A stretch of 64,000 bases of DNA from Marinarcus sediminis (GTDB taxonomy: Bacteria; Campylobacterota; Campylobacteria; Campylobacterales; Arcobacteraceae), in assembly GCF_048571275.1 (NCBI RefSeq), contig NZ_CP182357.1, forward strand, positions 372,001 through 436,000, written 5' to 3'. The notes beneath the pieces were generated by a model that saw only the letters and a program-made list of their open reading frames with translations, had not been told where the DNA came from and searched no databases. Every line of letters begins with the position of its first letter. Position 1 is the first letter of the stretch. Below, piece after piece: positions 8,736 to 17,502 of this stretch. The position numbers and the translations under genes were made by a program.

Positions 8736-8753
8736 TAACTAAATAGTTAGTTA
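8736..8753. promoter_or_regulatory. Putative TetR operator upstream of tetR
   Basis: TAACTA-AA-TAGTTA forms a 14-bp dyad, followed by GTTA. It lies 10 bases before the tetR ATG, just downstream of a GAATAAT -10-like element (8724-8730), so it could mediate autorepression. A nearly identical site occurs at 9393-9410. Confidence 0.6.
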
Positions 8754-8762
8754 GGAATAGAG

Positions 8763-9368
8763 ATGAAAAAAAGAAATGCAGAACAGACAAAAGAACTTAT
8801 CTTAAATACAGCCATATCTTTGTTTGCAAAAAATGGTTTTGATGGTCTTAGAGTGGATGATTTGGCAATAAAAGCGGAAGTAAATAAAGCGACTATTTAT
8901 TATCACTTCAAAGATAAGAATTTTATTTTTGAAAAAATTTTATTGGATATGTCAAAGTTGATTTTAGAAGAGATTGAAAAAACAAAAGACAGTAGTGCCA
9001 ATCCAAAAAAACAGCTTGAAGCATTTTTAGATGCAATTATTTTTATCATCACAACAAAAAGAGACTTAGCCAAAATCATGATGCAAGAACTGGCTTTTAA
9101 TGGAAAAAACCTTTCAGATGAAGCAAAAAAACATTTTTTTAAGATAATTTATATTTTGCAACTTATTTTAAAAGAAGGCATCAAACAAAAACTATTTAGA
9201 GATATTGACCCTTTCTTAATTCATGCAACTACTATTGGGAGTTTAAACTATTATTATACAATGAAAGAAGCAGCATTAAGTGAAAAAAATGAAGAGTTCA
9301 AAGTAGACTTTTGTGAAGAGAGTGCCAATAAGATAAAAGAGATGATTTTAAACTATGTATTAATATAG
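8763..9368 (+). CDS. TetR/AcrR-family transcriptional regulator
   Basis: The 201-residue protein has a TetR N-terminal helix-turn-helix (ILNTAISLFAKNGFDGLRVDDLAIKAEVNKATIYYHFKDK in two overlapping parts, about residues 12-53) and an all-helical ligand domain. It is divergent from the YciI/SDR pair and upstream of a 102-residue gene. Matching dyads before itself and before the downstream gene make autoregulation and control of that gene likely. The effector is unknown. Confidence 0.9.
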   Translation: MKKRNAEQTKELILNTAISLFAKNGFDGLRVDDLAIKAEVNKATIYYHFKDKNFIFEKILLDMSKLILEEIEKTKDSSANPKKQLEAFLDAIIFIITTKRDLAKIMMQELAFNGKNLSDEAKKHFFKIIYILQLILKEGIKQKLFRDIDPFLIHATTIGSLNYYYTMKEAALSEKNEEFKVDFCEESANKIKEMILNYVLI

Positions 9369-9392
9369 TTTAATTTTTTTTATCTCATTTAT

Positions 9393-9410
9393 TAACCAAC
9401 TGGTTAGTTA
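9393..9410. promoter_or_regulatory. Second putative TetR operator
   Basis: TAACCA-AC-TGGTTA followed by GTTA matches the site at 8736-8753 (TAAC-Y-A, two bases, T-R-GTTAGTTA). It sits 20 bases before the ATG of the 102-residue gene, overlapping its expected promoter or leader. Confidence 0.6.
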
Positions 9411-9430
9411 TATATTTATAAGGAGTAAAA

Positions 9431-9739
9431 ATGTTTGAATCCATTATGGAAGCTAAGATAAAACAGTGGGAAAAAGAGAAAAACAAACCAGGTTATGTGC
9501 CTCCACCACCTGTAAAAAGTACCTTTGGAAAACCCATTGAACAAACTTTGATTGATGAGATTGAGGAGTCAGTTATAAAAGCTTCAAAAAGTACAAATGA
9601 GGAAGAGAAACAAACGTTTCTAAAAAAAGCCACTGCATTAGAAACACAACTGTTACTCTCATTTGAAAATCAGGGGCTTTATTTAATCGCTCAAAAGACA
9701 CAAAAAAGGTTGCAAAAGTTTAGAATGGATAATCTATAA
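9431..9739 (+). CDS. Small hydrophilic protein, likely TetR target
   Basis: I do not recognise this 102-residue protein. It is charged, with no signal peptide or membrane segment, has a proline run (VPPPPV, about residues 23-28), and is otherwise predicted helical. A strong SD (AAGGAG) precedes the ATG. A TetR-type operator just upstream suggests it is repressed by the neighbouring regulator. It may be cytoplasmic and DnaJ-like in its N-terminal feel, but I cannot support that. Confidence 0.6.
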   Translation: MFESIMEAKIKQWEKEKNKPGYVPPPPVKSTFGKPIEQTLIDEIEESVIKASKSTNEEEKQTFLKKATALETQLLLSFENQGLYLIAQKTQKRLQKFRMDNL

Positions 9740-9755
9740 TACTCCATTCTAAACT
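9717..9755. terminator. 12-bp inverted repeat between convergent genes
   Basis: AGTTTAGAATGG (9717-9728) and CCATTCTAAACT (9744-9755) are exact complements 15 bases apart. The left arm lies in the last codons of the 102-residue gene and the right arm lies before the MFS gene's stop. No T-run follows, so it may be a bidirectional pause or terminator structure. Confidence 0.4.
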
Positions 9756-9763
9756 GCTACGCT

Positions 9764-10942
9764 TTATTCATTATCCTCAGCCACTGCATTTTTATTCACA
9801 TGAGAATAGAGTACTATCCCTAAAGAAAAAACTGCCAGAGTTAATAACTGCAATGTTACGAAATTCCAACCCCCTTTTTCCCAACACAGTACTCCAATAA
9901 ATGTACCCATAGAACCACCTACAAACATTGATGACATGTATGCTGTGTTTATTCTACTGTGTGCTTTTTCATCTAAGCCATAAATTTGTGATAAATTATT
10001 GATTTGAATTGCTTGAAATCCTATATCTAAAAGTAGAGTTGCTACAATAAAAGCATATAAATTTGTATCAAAAACTTTAATCAAAATTATACTAATTATT
10101 ATCATCAATCCTGAAATTAGCTTAATTCCATTGGCATTTATAGTATCTGATAATCTTCCAATATAAGGTGCCAACAAAGCACCTGCCACGGCTAGTACTC
10201 CAAACAGTCCAATAATGTCACTGTCATAATTAAAAGGGGCTTGACTTAATTTAAAAGTCAACGTTGTCCAAAAAGAACAAAAAATTCCAAATGAAATGGC
10301 AATCAATAAGGTATTTCTTCTAAGCAGTGAAAATCTTTTTAACTGATAAATGGATGATTTTAAAAGTGAAAAATAACTGTTTGAAAAGTGGGATTCCATA
10401 TTGGGTAATGTTTTTGAAATAAAAATTATCGTTGCAAATACTAAAAGTGCAGAAAAACCAAATATTACATGCCAATTATCAAACCACTCCGTTATATATC
10501 CACTGAGTGTTCTTGCCAATAAAATTCCAGTTAATAATCCGCTGAATATGGTTCCAACCACTCTGCCCTTCTCTTTTCCACTCATGGCTGCACCCATTGG
10601 GATGACCACTTGTGCGGAAACAGCAAATAACCCTGTCATCAAACTTAAAAGATACAACACAAAAATATTGTTGATAAAAGCGAGTCCAAGTAAAGACAAC
10701 CCCAATAAAACATGCAAAATTATCATTAATTTTTTCCGATTCATTTTATCGCCAAGAGGGCTTACAAAAAATAGTCCCAATCCATATCCTACTTGAGAAA
10801 ATGTAGGCAAATTTCCTACTGCCAGATGACTCACATTTAAATCTTTTGCTATATCATTTAAAATGGGTTGATTATAATAGATATTTGCAACACTAATTCC
10901 TGCGGTTGCGGACATAACAAAAATTTGTTTTTTTGTAATCAT
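9764..10942 (-). CDS. MFS transporter
   Basis: The 392-residue protein has 12 expected membrane segments and the MFS loop 2-3 signature (GDKMNRKKLM, about residues 63-72). It resembles drug/sugar exporters of the YgaY/Bcr-like group; the substrate is unknown. The ATG at 10942 has AAGGAA upstream and a 12-bp palindrome at 10963-10974 in its promoter region. An AraC-type regulator lies upstream in the same orientation and may control it. Confidence 0.85.
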   Translation of the reverse strand: MITKKQIFVMSATAGISVANIYYNQPILNDIAKDLNVSHLAVGNLPTFSQVGYGLGLFFVSPLGDKMNRKKLMIILHVLLGLSLLGLAFINNIFVLYLLSLMTGLFAVSAQVVIPMGAAMSGKEKGRVVGTIFSGLLTGILLARTLSGYITEWFDNWHVIFGFSALLVFATIIFISKTLPNMESHFSNSYFSLLKSSIYQLKRFSLLRRNTLLIAISFGIFCSFWTTLTFKLSQAPFNYDSDIIGLFGVLAVAGALLAPYIGRLSDTINANGIKLISGLMIIISIILIKVFDTNLYAFIVATLLLDIGFQAIQINNLSQIYGLDEKAHSRINTAYMSSMFVGGSMGTFIGVLCWEKGGWNFVTLQLLTLAVFSLGIVLYSHVNKNAVAEDNE

Positions 10943-10962
10943 TGTATATTCCTTATTTCATT

Positions 10963-10974
10963 TTGTATATACAA
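10963..10974. promoter_or_regulatory. 12-bp palindrome in the MFS promoter region
   Basis: TTGTATATACAA is a perfect palindrome 20 bases upstream of the MFS start codon, where a -10 element or an operator would lie. It may be a site for the adjacent AraC regulator, though AraC sites are usually direct repeats. Confidence 0.3.
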
Positions 10975-11031
10975 TCATATCAAACAAAAAAAAGATTTTT
11001 GATGCCAATTTCAAGCTAAAAATTGCTCAAA

Positions 11032-11916
11032 TCAAACATTTTGTAAAGTTCGATAAGAGTAAGGAGTTTGATTGACCCTTTTTTTAAAAAAGTTTATAAA
11101 GTGAGCAGAATCTTCGTACCCTAAAGAGTAAGCAATCTCATTGACATTCCAGCTAGTATGCTTAAGTAAGATTTTTGCCTCTTCTAAAACTCTTGATGCA
11201 ATGAGTTCTCTCGTGGTTTTTTCCGTAACCTCTTTTAACGTTCTGTTGAGATGATTGGTATGAACATTAAGCGATTTGGCATAATCTCTGGGTGCTTTTA
11301 AATCCAATCTTTCATGCGGCAAGTTTATAGGAAATTGTCGATTTAATAACTCAGTAAAGAGAGAGGTTATTTTAGTTTTTTTATCGGTTGGGGTATTTTG
11401 CACGCTTTTAGCAGGTTCCATTTTCATAGCCAAATGAATAAGCTCTATGGTTAAGTTTCTTAATATATCATCTTTGAAATCATATTCTGTTTCTTTTTCT
11501 TCAAACATCTTTTCAAATATTCTTTCCACTTCTTTTAATGCACTTTCATCCAATAAAAAAAGTTTATTCCCTTCTATTTTAAACAAAGGATAATTTCTGA
11601 TTGTGCCAAAATTATGAAAAAACTCTTCGGTAAAAATACAAAAATAACCATCTTTTTTTCCATCCATGGAGTCCCAACTGTAAGGCACCAAGGGATCCGA
11701 AAACAACAAAGCATATTTTTGGCTCTCAAGCGTTTTATCCGCATAGTGAACTCTGTTTGGCCCTTTTAAAAGGGTAATTTTGAAATAGTTTTTTCTGCTG
11801 TAAGGTACAGTAATGCACCCTGTTCTTCTGAATACATTAAAATGTCCAATCCCATTATTCAAATCTTTTGGTAAAGGCAGTGTTGTTCTTTTATAAAATT
11901 CTTCGATATTTTCCAT
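11032..11916 (-). CDS. AraC-family transcriptional regulator
   Basis: The 294-residue protein has an N-terminal cupin-like sensor (about 20-170) and a C-terminal double helix-turn-helix. The second HTH is clear: VNEIAYSLGYEDSAHFINFFKKR, in two parts, about residues 254-277, followed by TPYSYR. It is upstream of and co-oriented with the MFS exporter, with an 89-base gap. Control of that exporter is the simplest reading. Confidence 0.9.
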   Translation of the reverse strand: MENIEEFYKRTTLPLPKDLNNGIGHFNVFRRTGCITVPYSRKNYFKITLLKGPNRVHYADKTLESQKYALLFSDPLVPYSWDSMDGKKDGYFCIFTEEFFHNFGTIRNYPLFKIEGNKLFLLDESALKEVERIFEKMFEEKETEYDFKDDILRNLTIELIHLAMKMEPAKSVQNTPTDKKTKITSLFTELLNRQFPINLPHERLDLKAPRDYAKSLNVHTNHLNRTLKEVTEKTTRELIASRVLEEAKILLKHTSWNVNEIAYSLGYEDSAHFINFFKKRVNQTPYSYRTLQNV

Positions 11917-12259
11917 AAAAAATTATATCTATTTATACATAACAATCCACATACAAAATTGCAAAACCACCAAGCCCTAGGTATATGAGGATTTTTATGA
12001 TAGAATGGAATCACTATCTGGAATTGATTATAAAAAGAAAAAGTCGAATCTTAGAGAAAAAGACCCTTACTCCTATAATCAAGTATCCTATCCCTTGAAT
12101 TTCTGTCCTTAAAATTTTAATTTTAAAACACTTCAATATTTAAAACAGAAAAAATGTAACTCATTCAACCTATCTGGGAAACTGACCTTTCCTCCATAAA
12201 ACTAAATGCATAAAACTGTATAAAAGGAAATCATATGATAAATAAAATAAGTGATAAAA
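11917..12259. other. Intergenic region with short ORFs only
   Basis: About 340 bases between the leftward AraC gene and the rightward UPF0316 gene. It should hold both promoters. A 33-codon frame at 11997-12098 has GAGGA upstream, but its sequence is unremarkable. A 10-codon frame at 12235-12267 has a better SD and overlaps the next gene. Nothing else is clear. Confidence 0.4.
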
Positions 12260-12267
12260 ATGGCTGA
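12235..12267 (+). other. Possible 10-codon leader ORF overlapping the UPF0316 start
   Basis: AAAGGA at 12223-12228 is spaced 6 bases from ATG 12235, the best SD in the region. The frame runs MINKISDKNG and stops at 12265-12267, overlapping ATG 12260 of the UPF0316 gene, which itself lacks a clear SD. This geometry suits translational coupling. A one-base sequence error in the adjacent A-run is an alternative. Confidence 0.35.
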
Positions 12268-12823
12268 ATTTATAGTTGAATACCCCTACATCTTAGCGCT
12301 GTTTATTTTTTTAGCCCGAGTTGCCGACGTATCGTTAGGAACATTCCGTACCATTGTTATATTCCGCGGATACAAAGTTATGGCTTCATTAATTGGTTTT
12401 GTTGAAATCATTATTTGGTTAGTAGCTGCTGGACAAGTGTTTAAAAACCTTGATCAATGGCATTTAGCCTTTGCCTATTCAGCGGGTTTTGCTACAGGTA
12501 TTTATGTGGGAATGTGGATTGAGAATCGTTTTGCTATTGGCAAAGAACTCATACGATGTATCTCATTTAATCGTGATATTTTAGCCGACAAAATTCGAGA
12601 AGAAGGCTTTAAAGTTGTCTCTGTTGATGGAGATATGGGAGAAGAGAAACCCGTCGAAGTTCTATTTATTGTTGAAAGAAGACGTAATATTCCAAAACTC
12701 ATAGAGTTAATTAATATTCTTGACCAAAATGCCGTATACACAGTATCGGATTTAAAAAGTGTGTACGAAGGCACAAACTATTCAGGTGAGCGCAGTTTTT
12801 GGAACAAAAGAAAGAGCAGATAA
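12260..12823 (+). CDS. UPF0316 family membrane protein (DUF5698 + DUF2179)
   Basis: About 187 residues. Three N-terminal membrane segments, the first with ARVADVSLGTFRT and the second following with IGFVEIIIWLVA, form the DUF5698/UPF0316 domain. A soluble C-terminal DUF2179-type domain (about 110-180) may bind a small ligand such as a cyclic dinucleotide in some relatives. I chose ATG 12260; GTG 12251 in the same frame is possible. It precedes the dehydrogenase gene by 27 bases and is probably in its operon. Confidence 0.8.
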   Translation: MAEFIVEYPYILALFIFLARVADVSLGTFRTIVIFRGYKVMASLIGFVEIIIWLVAAGQVFKNLDQWHLAFAYSAGFATGIYVGMWIENRFAIGKELIRCISFNRDILADKIREEGFKVVSVDGDMGEEKPVEVLFIVERRRNIPKLIELINILDQNAVYTVSDLKSVYEGTNYSGERSFWNKRKSR

Positions 12824-12850
12824 TGTACTTAATCATAAGGAGATTACACC

Positions 12851-14026
12851 ATGTATAAATTAAAAATAGGCGTTATTGGAACGTCAAAAAAAACCGATGA
12901 AAGAAGGCGTCCCATTCACCCAAGCCATCTGTTACGAATACCCGAGGCTTTACGAAAACAACTCATCTTTGAAGAGGGTTATGGTGAACCTTTTGGTGTG
13001 TCCGATAAAGAGCTTGCAGCAATAACAGGCGGCATTGATACTAGACACAATCTTTTGGCCAATATTGGTACAGTCATTATCAATAAACCCATCTTATCTG
13101 ACTTAGAAGAACTTCGTGAGGGTGGAACACTTTGGGGTTATGTGCATTGCGTACAACAAAAAGAGATAACCCAAGCTGCCATCAAACGAAAACAGACCCT
13201 TATTGCCTTTGAAGATATGTTTATTTGGTCACCCGAAGGTCAAGCAGGTCGACACACTTTTTATAAAAACAATGAGATGGCAGGTTATTGTGCAGTCATA
13301 CATGCTTTACAACTTAAAGGGATTGATGGACACTATGGAAACCAACGTAAAACCATTATTTTTGGTTTTGGAGCCGTGAGTCGTGGTGCGGTTTATGCCC
13401 TAAAAGCACACGGTTTTAGAGATATTACCATTTGTGTACAACGCCCTGACCATGAAGTCAGAGAAGAGGTTCTGGATTGTCATTATGTCAGAATTCAAGA
13501 AGGCAATAGTAATCAGCCACGGATGATTGTAATAGAACATGATGGCTCTATTAGTCCACTCTCAGAACTTATCGCTCAATCAGATATTATTGTCAATGGC
13601 GTGCTACAAGATACGGCAAATCCGACTGATTTTATCATTGAAGAGGAGCGTTCAAGTTTGAAAGCAGACAGTTTAATTATTGATGTGAGTTGTGATGAAG
13701 GGATGGGCTTCTTTTTTGCAAAACCCACTACTTTTGAAAAACCCATGTTTAAATACAACCGTGTCGATTATTATGCCGTTGATCACACCCCCAGTTTTCT
13801 TTGGGAGAGTGCAACACGTTCTATTTCCGCTGCATTAATTGTATATCTGTCCACAGTATTAGCAGGCAAAGAGGCGTGGCAAAAAAATGAAACCATTCGA
13901 CAAGCCATTAATATCGACAAAGGTGTCATTGTTAATAAAGCCATCTTAACCTTTCAAAATCGTAACGCAAAATTTTCCGATACATCTTTAAAAGAGAATT
14001 CAACGCTAAGTAGAAGTAATACTTAA
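12851..14026 (+). CDS. Alanine dehydrogenase/PNT-like enzyme, resembles N5-(carboxyethyl)ornithine synthase
   Basis: The 391-residue protein opens with the AlaDH/PNT N-terminal pattern (ERRRPIHPSHL, after a GVIGTSK strand) and carries a Rossmann loop (IIFGFGAVSRGA, about residues 168-179). This places it in the alanine dehydrogenase/PNT/saccharopine dehydrogenase group, where opine-forming enzymes such as N5-(carboxyethyl)ornithine synthase belong. That would be a reductive condensation of pyruvate with an amino acid using NAD(P)H. The exact substrate is not determinable here. An SD AAGGAG precedes the ATG. Confidence 0.65.
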   Translation: MYKLKIGVIGTSKKTDERRRPIHPSHLLRIPEALRKQLIFEEGYGEPFGVSDKELAAITGGIDTRHNLLANIGTVIINKPILSDLEELREGGTLWGYVHCVQQKEITQAAIKRKQTLIAFEDMFIWSPEGQAGRHTFYKNNEMAGYCAVIHALQLKGIDGHYGNQRKTIIFGFGAVSRGAVYALKAHGFRDITICVQRPDHEVREEVLDCHYVRIQEGNSNQPRMIVIEHDGSISPLSELIAQSDIIVNGVLQDTANPTDFIIEEERSSLKADSLIIDVSCDEGMGFFFAKPTTFEKPMFKYNRVDYYAVDHTPSFLWESATRSISAALIVYLSTVLAGKEAWQKNETIRQAINIDKGVIVNKAILTFQNRNAKFSDTSLKENSTLSRSNT

Positions 14027-14055
14027 ATCATTTCATGGTTATTTTAATCTTACTT

Positions 14056-14141
14056 AAGACAAATAATTATATTATGCTCACTTTATTGTGACTCAAATTC
14101 TATTAGGGGCAGCCATACAATATTAAAATATTATTTGTCTT
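14056..14141. repeat. 86-bp segment bounded by 12-bp inverted repeats
   Basis: AAGACAAATAAT (14056-14067) and ATTATTTGTCTT (14130-14141) are perfect complements 62 bases apart, in the gap between the dehydrogenase and TPR genes. It may be a large terminator/attenuator stem, a regulator's paired sites, or a short MITE-like relic. No target duplication is evident. Confidence 0.35.
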
Positions 14142-14195
14142 GATCCTATTTTAAGCACTGTCTCAAAATTAAAAATCTAAAGGAATTCAAAAACA

Positions 14196-15506
14196 ATGAT
14201 TCAAGAAGAGACTTTTATAAAAAAGATTCACTATTTATATGAACTTGAAAGATATAAACAAGTTATAGAGTTATGTATGAAACATCTTTATGCCGAACAT
14301 GAACATGTTGAATATTTGTATACTATCCTTGTTGAATCGTATTTAGAACTCAAACTCTTTGATAAAGCAGAAATATTTATACATGAAGCTCTTCAGAAAT
14401 TTCCTAATAAGAGCTATTATCATGCTTTATTGGCTCGAGTCTATTTGGGAAGAATGAATTATTCAAAAGCCTTAAAAGAGATTAATATTGCTCTTAATTT
14501 AGAACCTACGGATGATTATTTATTTTACCTAAAAGCAGTGATACTTAATAACAGATATGAATTCATTGATGCAGAAAAAATGATTTTAAAAGCGTTGGAA
14601 CAAGAGAGTAACAATGTTGATTATATGTCTTTACATGCACAAATACTGCACAATCTTGGCAATAAAAAATACAAAGAAGTTTTAGATAATATTCTTGCAA
14701 TTGATCCCAACAACAGTGATGCAATTTATTTAATGAGCAGCACAAATACTACCTCATTTGTAAAACAGAAAATGGGGTTTTTAAAAGCGCTTAAAATAAA
14801 CCCTTTCAGCAAAACCTATCAATCTGCCCTTAAAACAAATAAAAGAGATTTAATTATATTTGTACTCTCAATTGTTGCAATAACAGTTGAGATTTTTTTA
14901 ACATTTCAAGCCGATGTACCCAGTGTTGTGATAAAATCCATAGCCATTTTTATTATCATATCTATAATTCATTTGTCCTATTACTCTTTAGAAGCCTATT
15001 TTTTAACCGCTTTTGCAATATTTCCATTTTTAATAGATGAAAAAAAAATAAGTATAAGTTTGATCATCATATCTTTGGTTATAAGCTTAGTTGTTGCTTA
15101 TTTTTTAAGAAATATTGCAACTTTTTTTAAAACAGCCATTGTCTCAGTGATTGAAGCAACGCAAGAAACAAAAAGCACCATAAAATATTTGACCATCAAA
15201 GATTTACCTGAATTATTAAAAGCAAATGTTGTAAAAATTATTTTATTAATTCTTTCCGTAGTGGCTTTTTTAAATGAATTAGCCATCTCTGCTTCAATGA
15301 TTTTTATTATTCCATTGTTTGTTTTAGTTGTAAAAAAACAATTCAGTTTTTCTTCACTGGTTAAAGCATTTGTGTTATTATATTTATTGAAAATCATATT
15401 CATTTTAATACTTCCAACAATAAATATCTGTCCCCCATTTTCACATTGGATTTTAGCTTTATTGATGGGAATTATCTATACAGAAACCGTGAGGAGAATC
15501 ATATGA
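14196..15506 (+). CDS. TPR-repeat membrane protein
   Basis: The 436-residue protein starts with tetratricopeptide repeats (about residues 10-205; for example the YHALLARVYLGRMNYSKALKEI and DYLFYLKAVILNNRYEFIDAEKM helices, each quoted in part). The second half (about 212-436) has roughly 8 membrane segments. I do not recognise the combination. Its stop overlaps the ATG of the AAA ATPase by 4 bases (ATGA), so the two are translationally coupled and likely act together at the membrane. Confidence 0.75.
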   Translation: MIQEETFIKKIHYLYELERYKQVIELCMKHLYAEHEHVEYLYTILVESYLELKLFDKAEIFIHEALQKFPNKSYYHALLARVYLGRMNYSKALKEINIALNLEPTDDYLFYLKAVILNNRYEFIDAEKMILKALEQESNNVDYMSLHAQILHNLGNKKYKEVLDNILAIDPNNSDAIYLMSSTNTTSFVKQKMGFLKALKINPFSKTYQSALKTNKRDLIIFVLSIVAITVEIFLTFQADVPSVVIKSIAIFIIISIIHLSYYSLEAYFLTAFAIFPFLIDEKKISISLIIISLVISLVVAYFLRNIATFFKTAIVSVIEATQETKSTIKYLTIKDLPELLKANVVKIILLILSVVAFLNELAISASMIFIIPLFVLVVKKQFSFSSLVKAFVLLYLLKIIFILILPTINICPPFSHWILALLMGIIYTETVRRII

Positions 15507-16468
15507 GTGAAATATTAGCGAACAGCAATAAAGAAGAGGTATTACAAGATACGTTAAAACAAACTTTTTTATTTGAAAAAGAGTTAAACATAACATTTGA
15601 AGATGTAGCAGGGCTTGATACATTGAAAAAAAAAGCCAATATGAAAATTATTATGCCATTTCAAAAACCAGAACTTTTTAAAAAATACAATAAAAAAATT
15701 GGTGGGGGCATTTTAATGTATGGAGCTCCTGGCTGTGGTAAAACCCATTTTGCAAAAGCAATTGCGGGTGAATGTAAAGCCTCATTTTTTCATGTCAATA
15801 TTGACCAAATACTTGATATGTGGTTAGGTAACAGTGAAAAAAATATCACCACTTTGTTTAAAGAAGCAAGAGAACATAAACCTTCTGTGATATTTATTGA
15901 CGAAATAGATGCGTTAGGAAGAAAACGTGAACTATTAAAACACTCAAGCAGTTCAAGCGTAATTAATACGTTTTTAGCCCAATTGGATGGTTTTGATTCC
16001 GATAATGAGGGTATTTTAATCATTGGAGCAACAAATGCTCCTTGGGATGTAGACAGTGCCTTTAAACGTACAGGACGATTTGATACACTTTTTTTTGTTC
16101 CACCACCAGATGATAATGGAAGAGAAACCTTGTTCAAAATTTTATTAAAAGATATTCCAACGTATCAAATCGATTATAAAAAACTGGCAAGTGAAACGAA
16201 TTTTTATTCTGGTGCAGATATAAAAGGGATTGTAGATTCGGCTATAGAAACGGTTTTGGATGAAATTATTGAAACAAATAACGAAAGAGACGTTCTCACA
16301 GAAGATATTTTAGCCTCCATTGCAACAATCAAACCCTCTATAACTGAATGGTTTGAACTTGTCAATAATGTATTAGAATATGCAAATGAATCAGGAGAAT
16401 ATGATGAAGTAGCTGAGTATGTTGCATTCAATAAACCCAAAAAAAAGAAAATTATGGGGTTTTTATAA
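15503..16468 (+). CDS. AAA+ ATPase of the FtsH/Cdc48/Vps4-like type, no protease domain
   Basis: The 321-residue protein is a single AAA module. Walker A (GAPGCGKT, residues 74-81), Walker B (VIFIDEID, 129-136), sensor 1 (IIGATN, 163-168) and arginine fingers (FKRTGRFD, 177-184) are all intact. The helical lid contains SGADIKGIVDSA. There is no zinc-protease HEXXH. I moved the start to ATG 15503, which has GAGGAG upstream and overlaps the TPR gene's stop. It probably remodels proteins presented by the TPR membrane partner. Confidence 0.85.
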   Translation: MSEILANSNKEEVLQDTLKQTFLFEKELNITFEDVAGLDTLKKKANMKIIMPFQKPELFKKYNKKIGGGILMYGAPGCGKTHFAKAIAGECKASFFHVNIDQILDMWLGNSEKNITTLFKEAREHKPSVIFIDEIDALGRKRELLKHSSSSSVINTFLAQLDGFDSDNEGILIIGATNAPWDVDSAFKRTGRFDTLFFVPPPDDNGRETLFKILLKDIPTYQIDYKKLASETNFYSGADIKGIVDSAIETVLDEIIETNNERDVLTEDILASIATIKPSITEWFELVNNVLEYANESGEYDEVAEYVAFNKPKKKKIMGFL

Positions 16469-16486
16469 ATTTATAGCTTTAACCCC
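16456..16486. terminator. Weak bidirectional terminator between AAA and argC
   Basis: GGGGTT (16456) pairs with AACCCC (16481-16486) and encloses the palindrome ATAAATTTAT; it spans both stop codons of the convergent genes, which are 2 bases apart. The stem is imperfect. Confidence 0.35.
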
Positions 16487-17418
16487 AACTTTTCATCAAG
16501 CCCTAACATGATATTCATATTTTGAACAGCCGCACCTGAAGCCCCTTTTCCAAGGTTGTCCAGTCGTGAGATGACCAGCAAATAATCTTGCGAATCATAC
16601 ACTGATATTTCGATTCGGTTGGTGTTGTTGCACTTCATGGCATCCAAAAAACCATCATCAAGATAGGCACTGTCATCTTCAATGATTTTAACAAATGGCT
16701 CACCACTGTAGTATGTTTTATAAAGTTCTATGAGTTCTGCTTTAGAGACTTTTTTTTGCAATTCATCTTTTATAAGATATGACATTACCAACATTCCTTG
16801 CTCAAAATTCCCTACGCTTGGTGTAAAAAATGGCGCGGAATCTAAACCTAAAACATATTTCATTTCAGGCAAATGTTTGTGACTCAATCCTAAGGCATAC
16901 GGTCGTTGACTCTCAAATTTTCCTTGATTTTCTGATGCTTTATATGTATCAATTAATGCTCTTCCCCCACCACTGTATCCAGTAATCGAGTGACAAACAA
17001 TTTTTTGACTTTTTGCAACAATGCCATTTTGAATCAAAGGATTCATCGCCATGATAAAACCACTGGCATGACACCCTGGTACACAGACCCGTTTTGAGTT
17101 TTTTATTTTTTCTCGTTGAGTTGCATTGAGTTCAGCAATTCCATATGTCCAATCTGGGTTTGTACGATGAGCAGTACTTGCATCGATTACTTTGGTATTA
17201 CGGTTCGTAATAAGTTTTACAGACTCTTTTGAAGCCTCATCGGGAAGACATAAAAAAACCAAATCGGCTTCATTTAAAAACTTTTTTTTAATTTCAATAT
17301 CTTTTTTATCTTCTTCTTTGATGCTTAAAAGTTCAAGTTCATCTCTGTGTTTTAACATTTCATTGATTTTTAGTCCCGTTGTTCCAAACTGACCATCTAC
17401 AAAAATTTTATATTTCAT
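16471..17418 (-). CDS. argC: N-acetyl-gamma-glutamyl-phosphate reductase (ArgC, short type)
   Basis: ArgC reduces N-acetylglutamyl phosphate with NADPH in arginine synthesis. The NADP-binding loop (DGQFGTTGLKI), the catalytic Cys in VPGCHASGF (Cys116) and the active-site region GLSHKHLPEM are present. The length of 315 residues fits the shorter class 2 ArgC. No other arg genes are nearby. It converges with the AAA gene and lies upstream of nothing related; transcription is leftward from about 17420. Confidence 0.93.
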   Translation of the reverse strand: MKYKIFVDGQFGTTGLKINEMLKHRDELELLSIKEEDKKDIEIKKKFLNEADLVFLCLPDEASKESVKLITNRNTKVIDASTAHRTNPDWTYGIAELNATQREKIKNSKRVCVPGCHASGFIMAMNPLIQNGIVAKSQKIVCHSITGYSGGGRALIDTYKASENQGKFESQRPYALGLSHKHLPEMKYVLGLDSAPFFTPSVGNFEQGMLVMSYLIKDELQKKVSKAELIELYKTYYSGEPFVKIIEDDSAYLDDGFLDAMKCNNTNRIEISVYDSQDYLLVISRLDNLGKGASGAAVQNMNIMLGLDEKLGLKL

Positions 17419-17502
17419 TGTTTCTCTTTTATAAGTTTCTTAATTGAGATTTTAACCTCATTTGCTTTAATATTGTATTTTAAATGCAACTAAACGTATG
17501 AG

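Noticed and set aside
9431..9739. 102-residue protein as a DUF1992/DnaJ-related protein
   Set aside because: The family's glycine/proline core motif is not visible; left as unknown.
11997..12098. 33-codon frame with GAGGA upstream in the gap after the AraC gene
   Set aside because: Sequence is unremarkable, has no recognisable feature, and the ATG also reads as part of a -10-like stretch (TATGATAGAAT). Kept only as part of the gap description.
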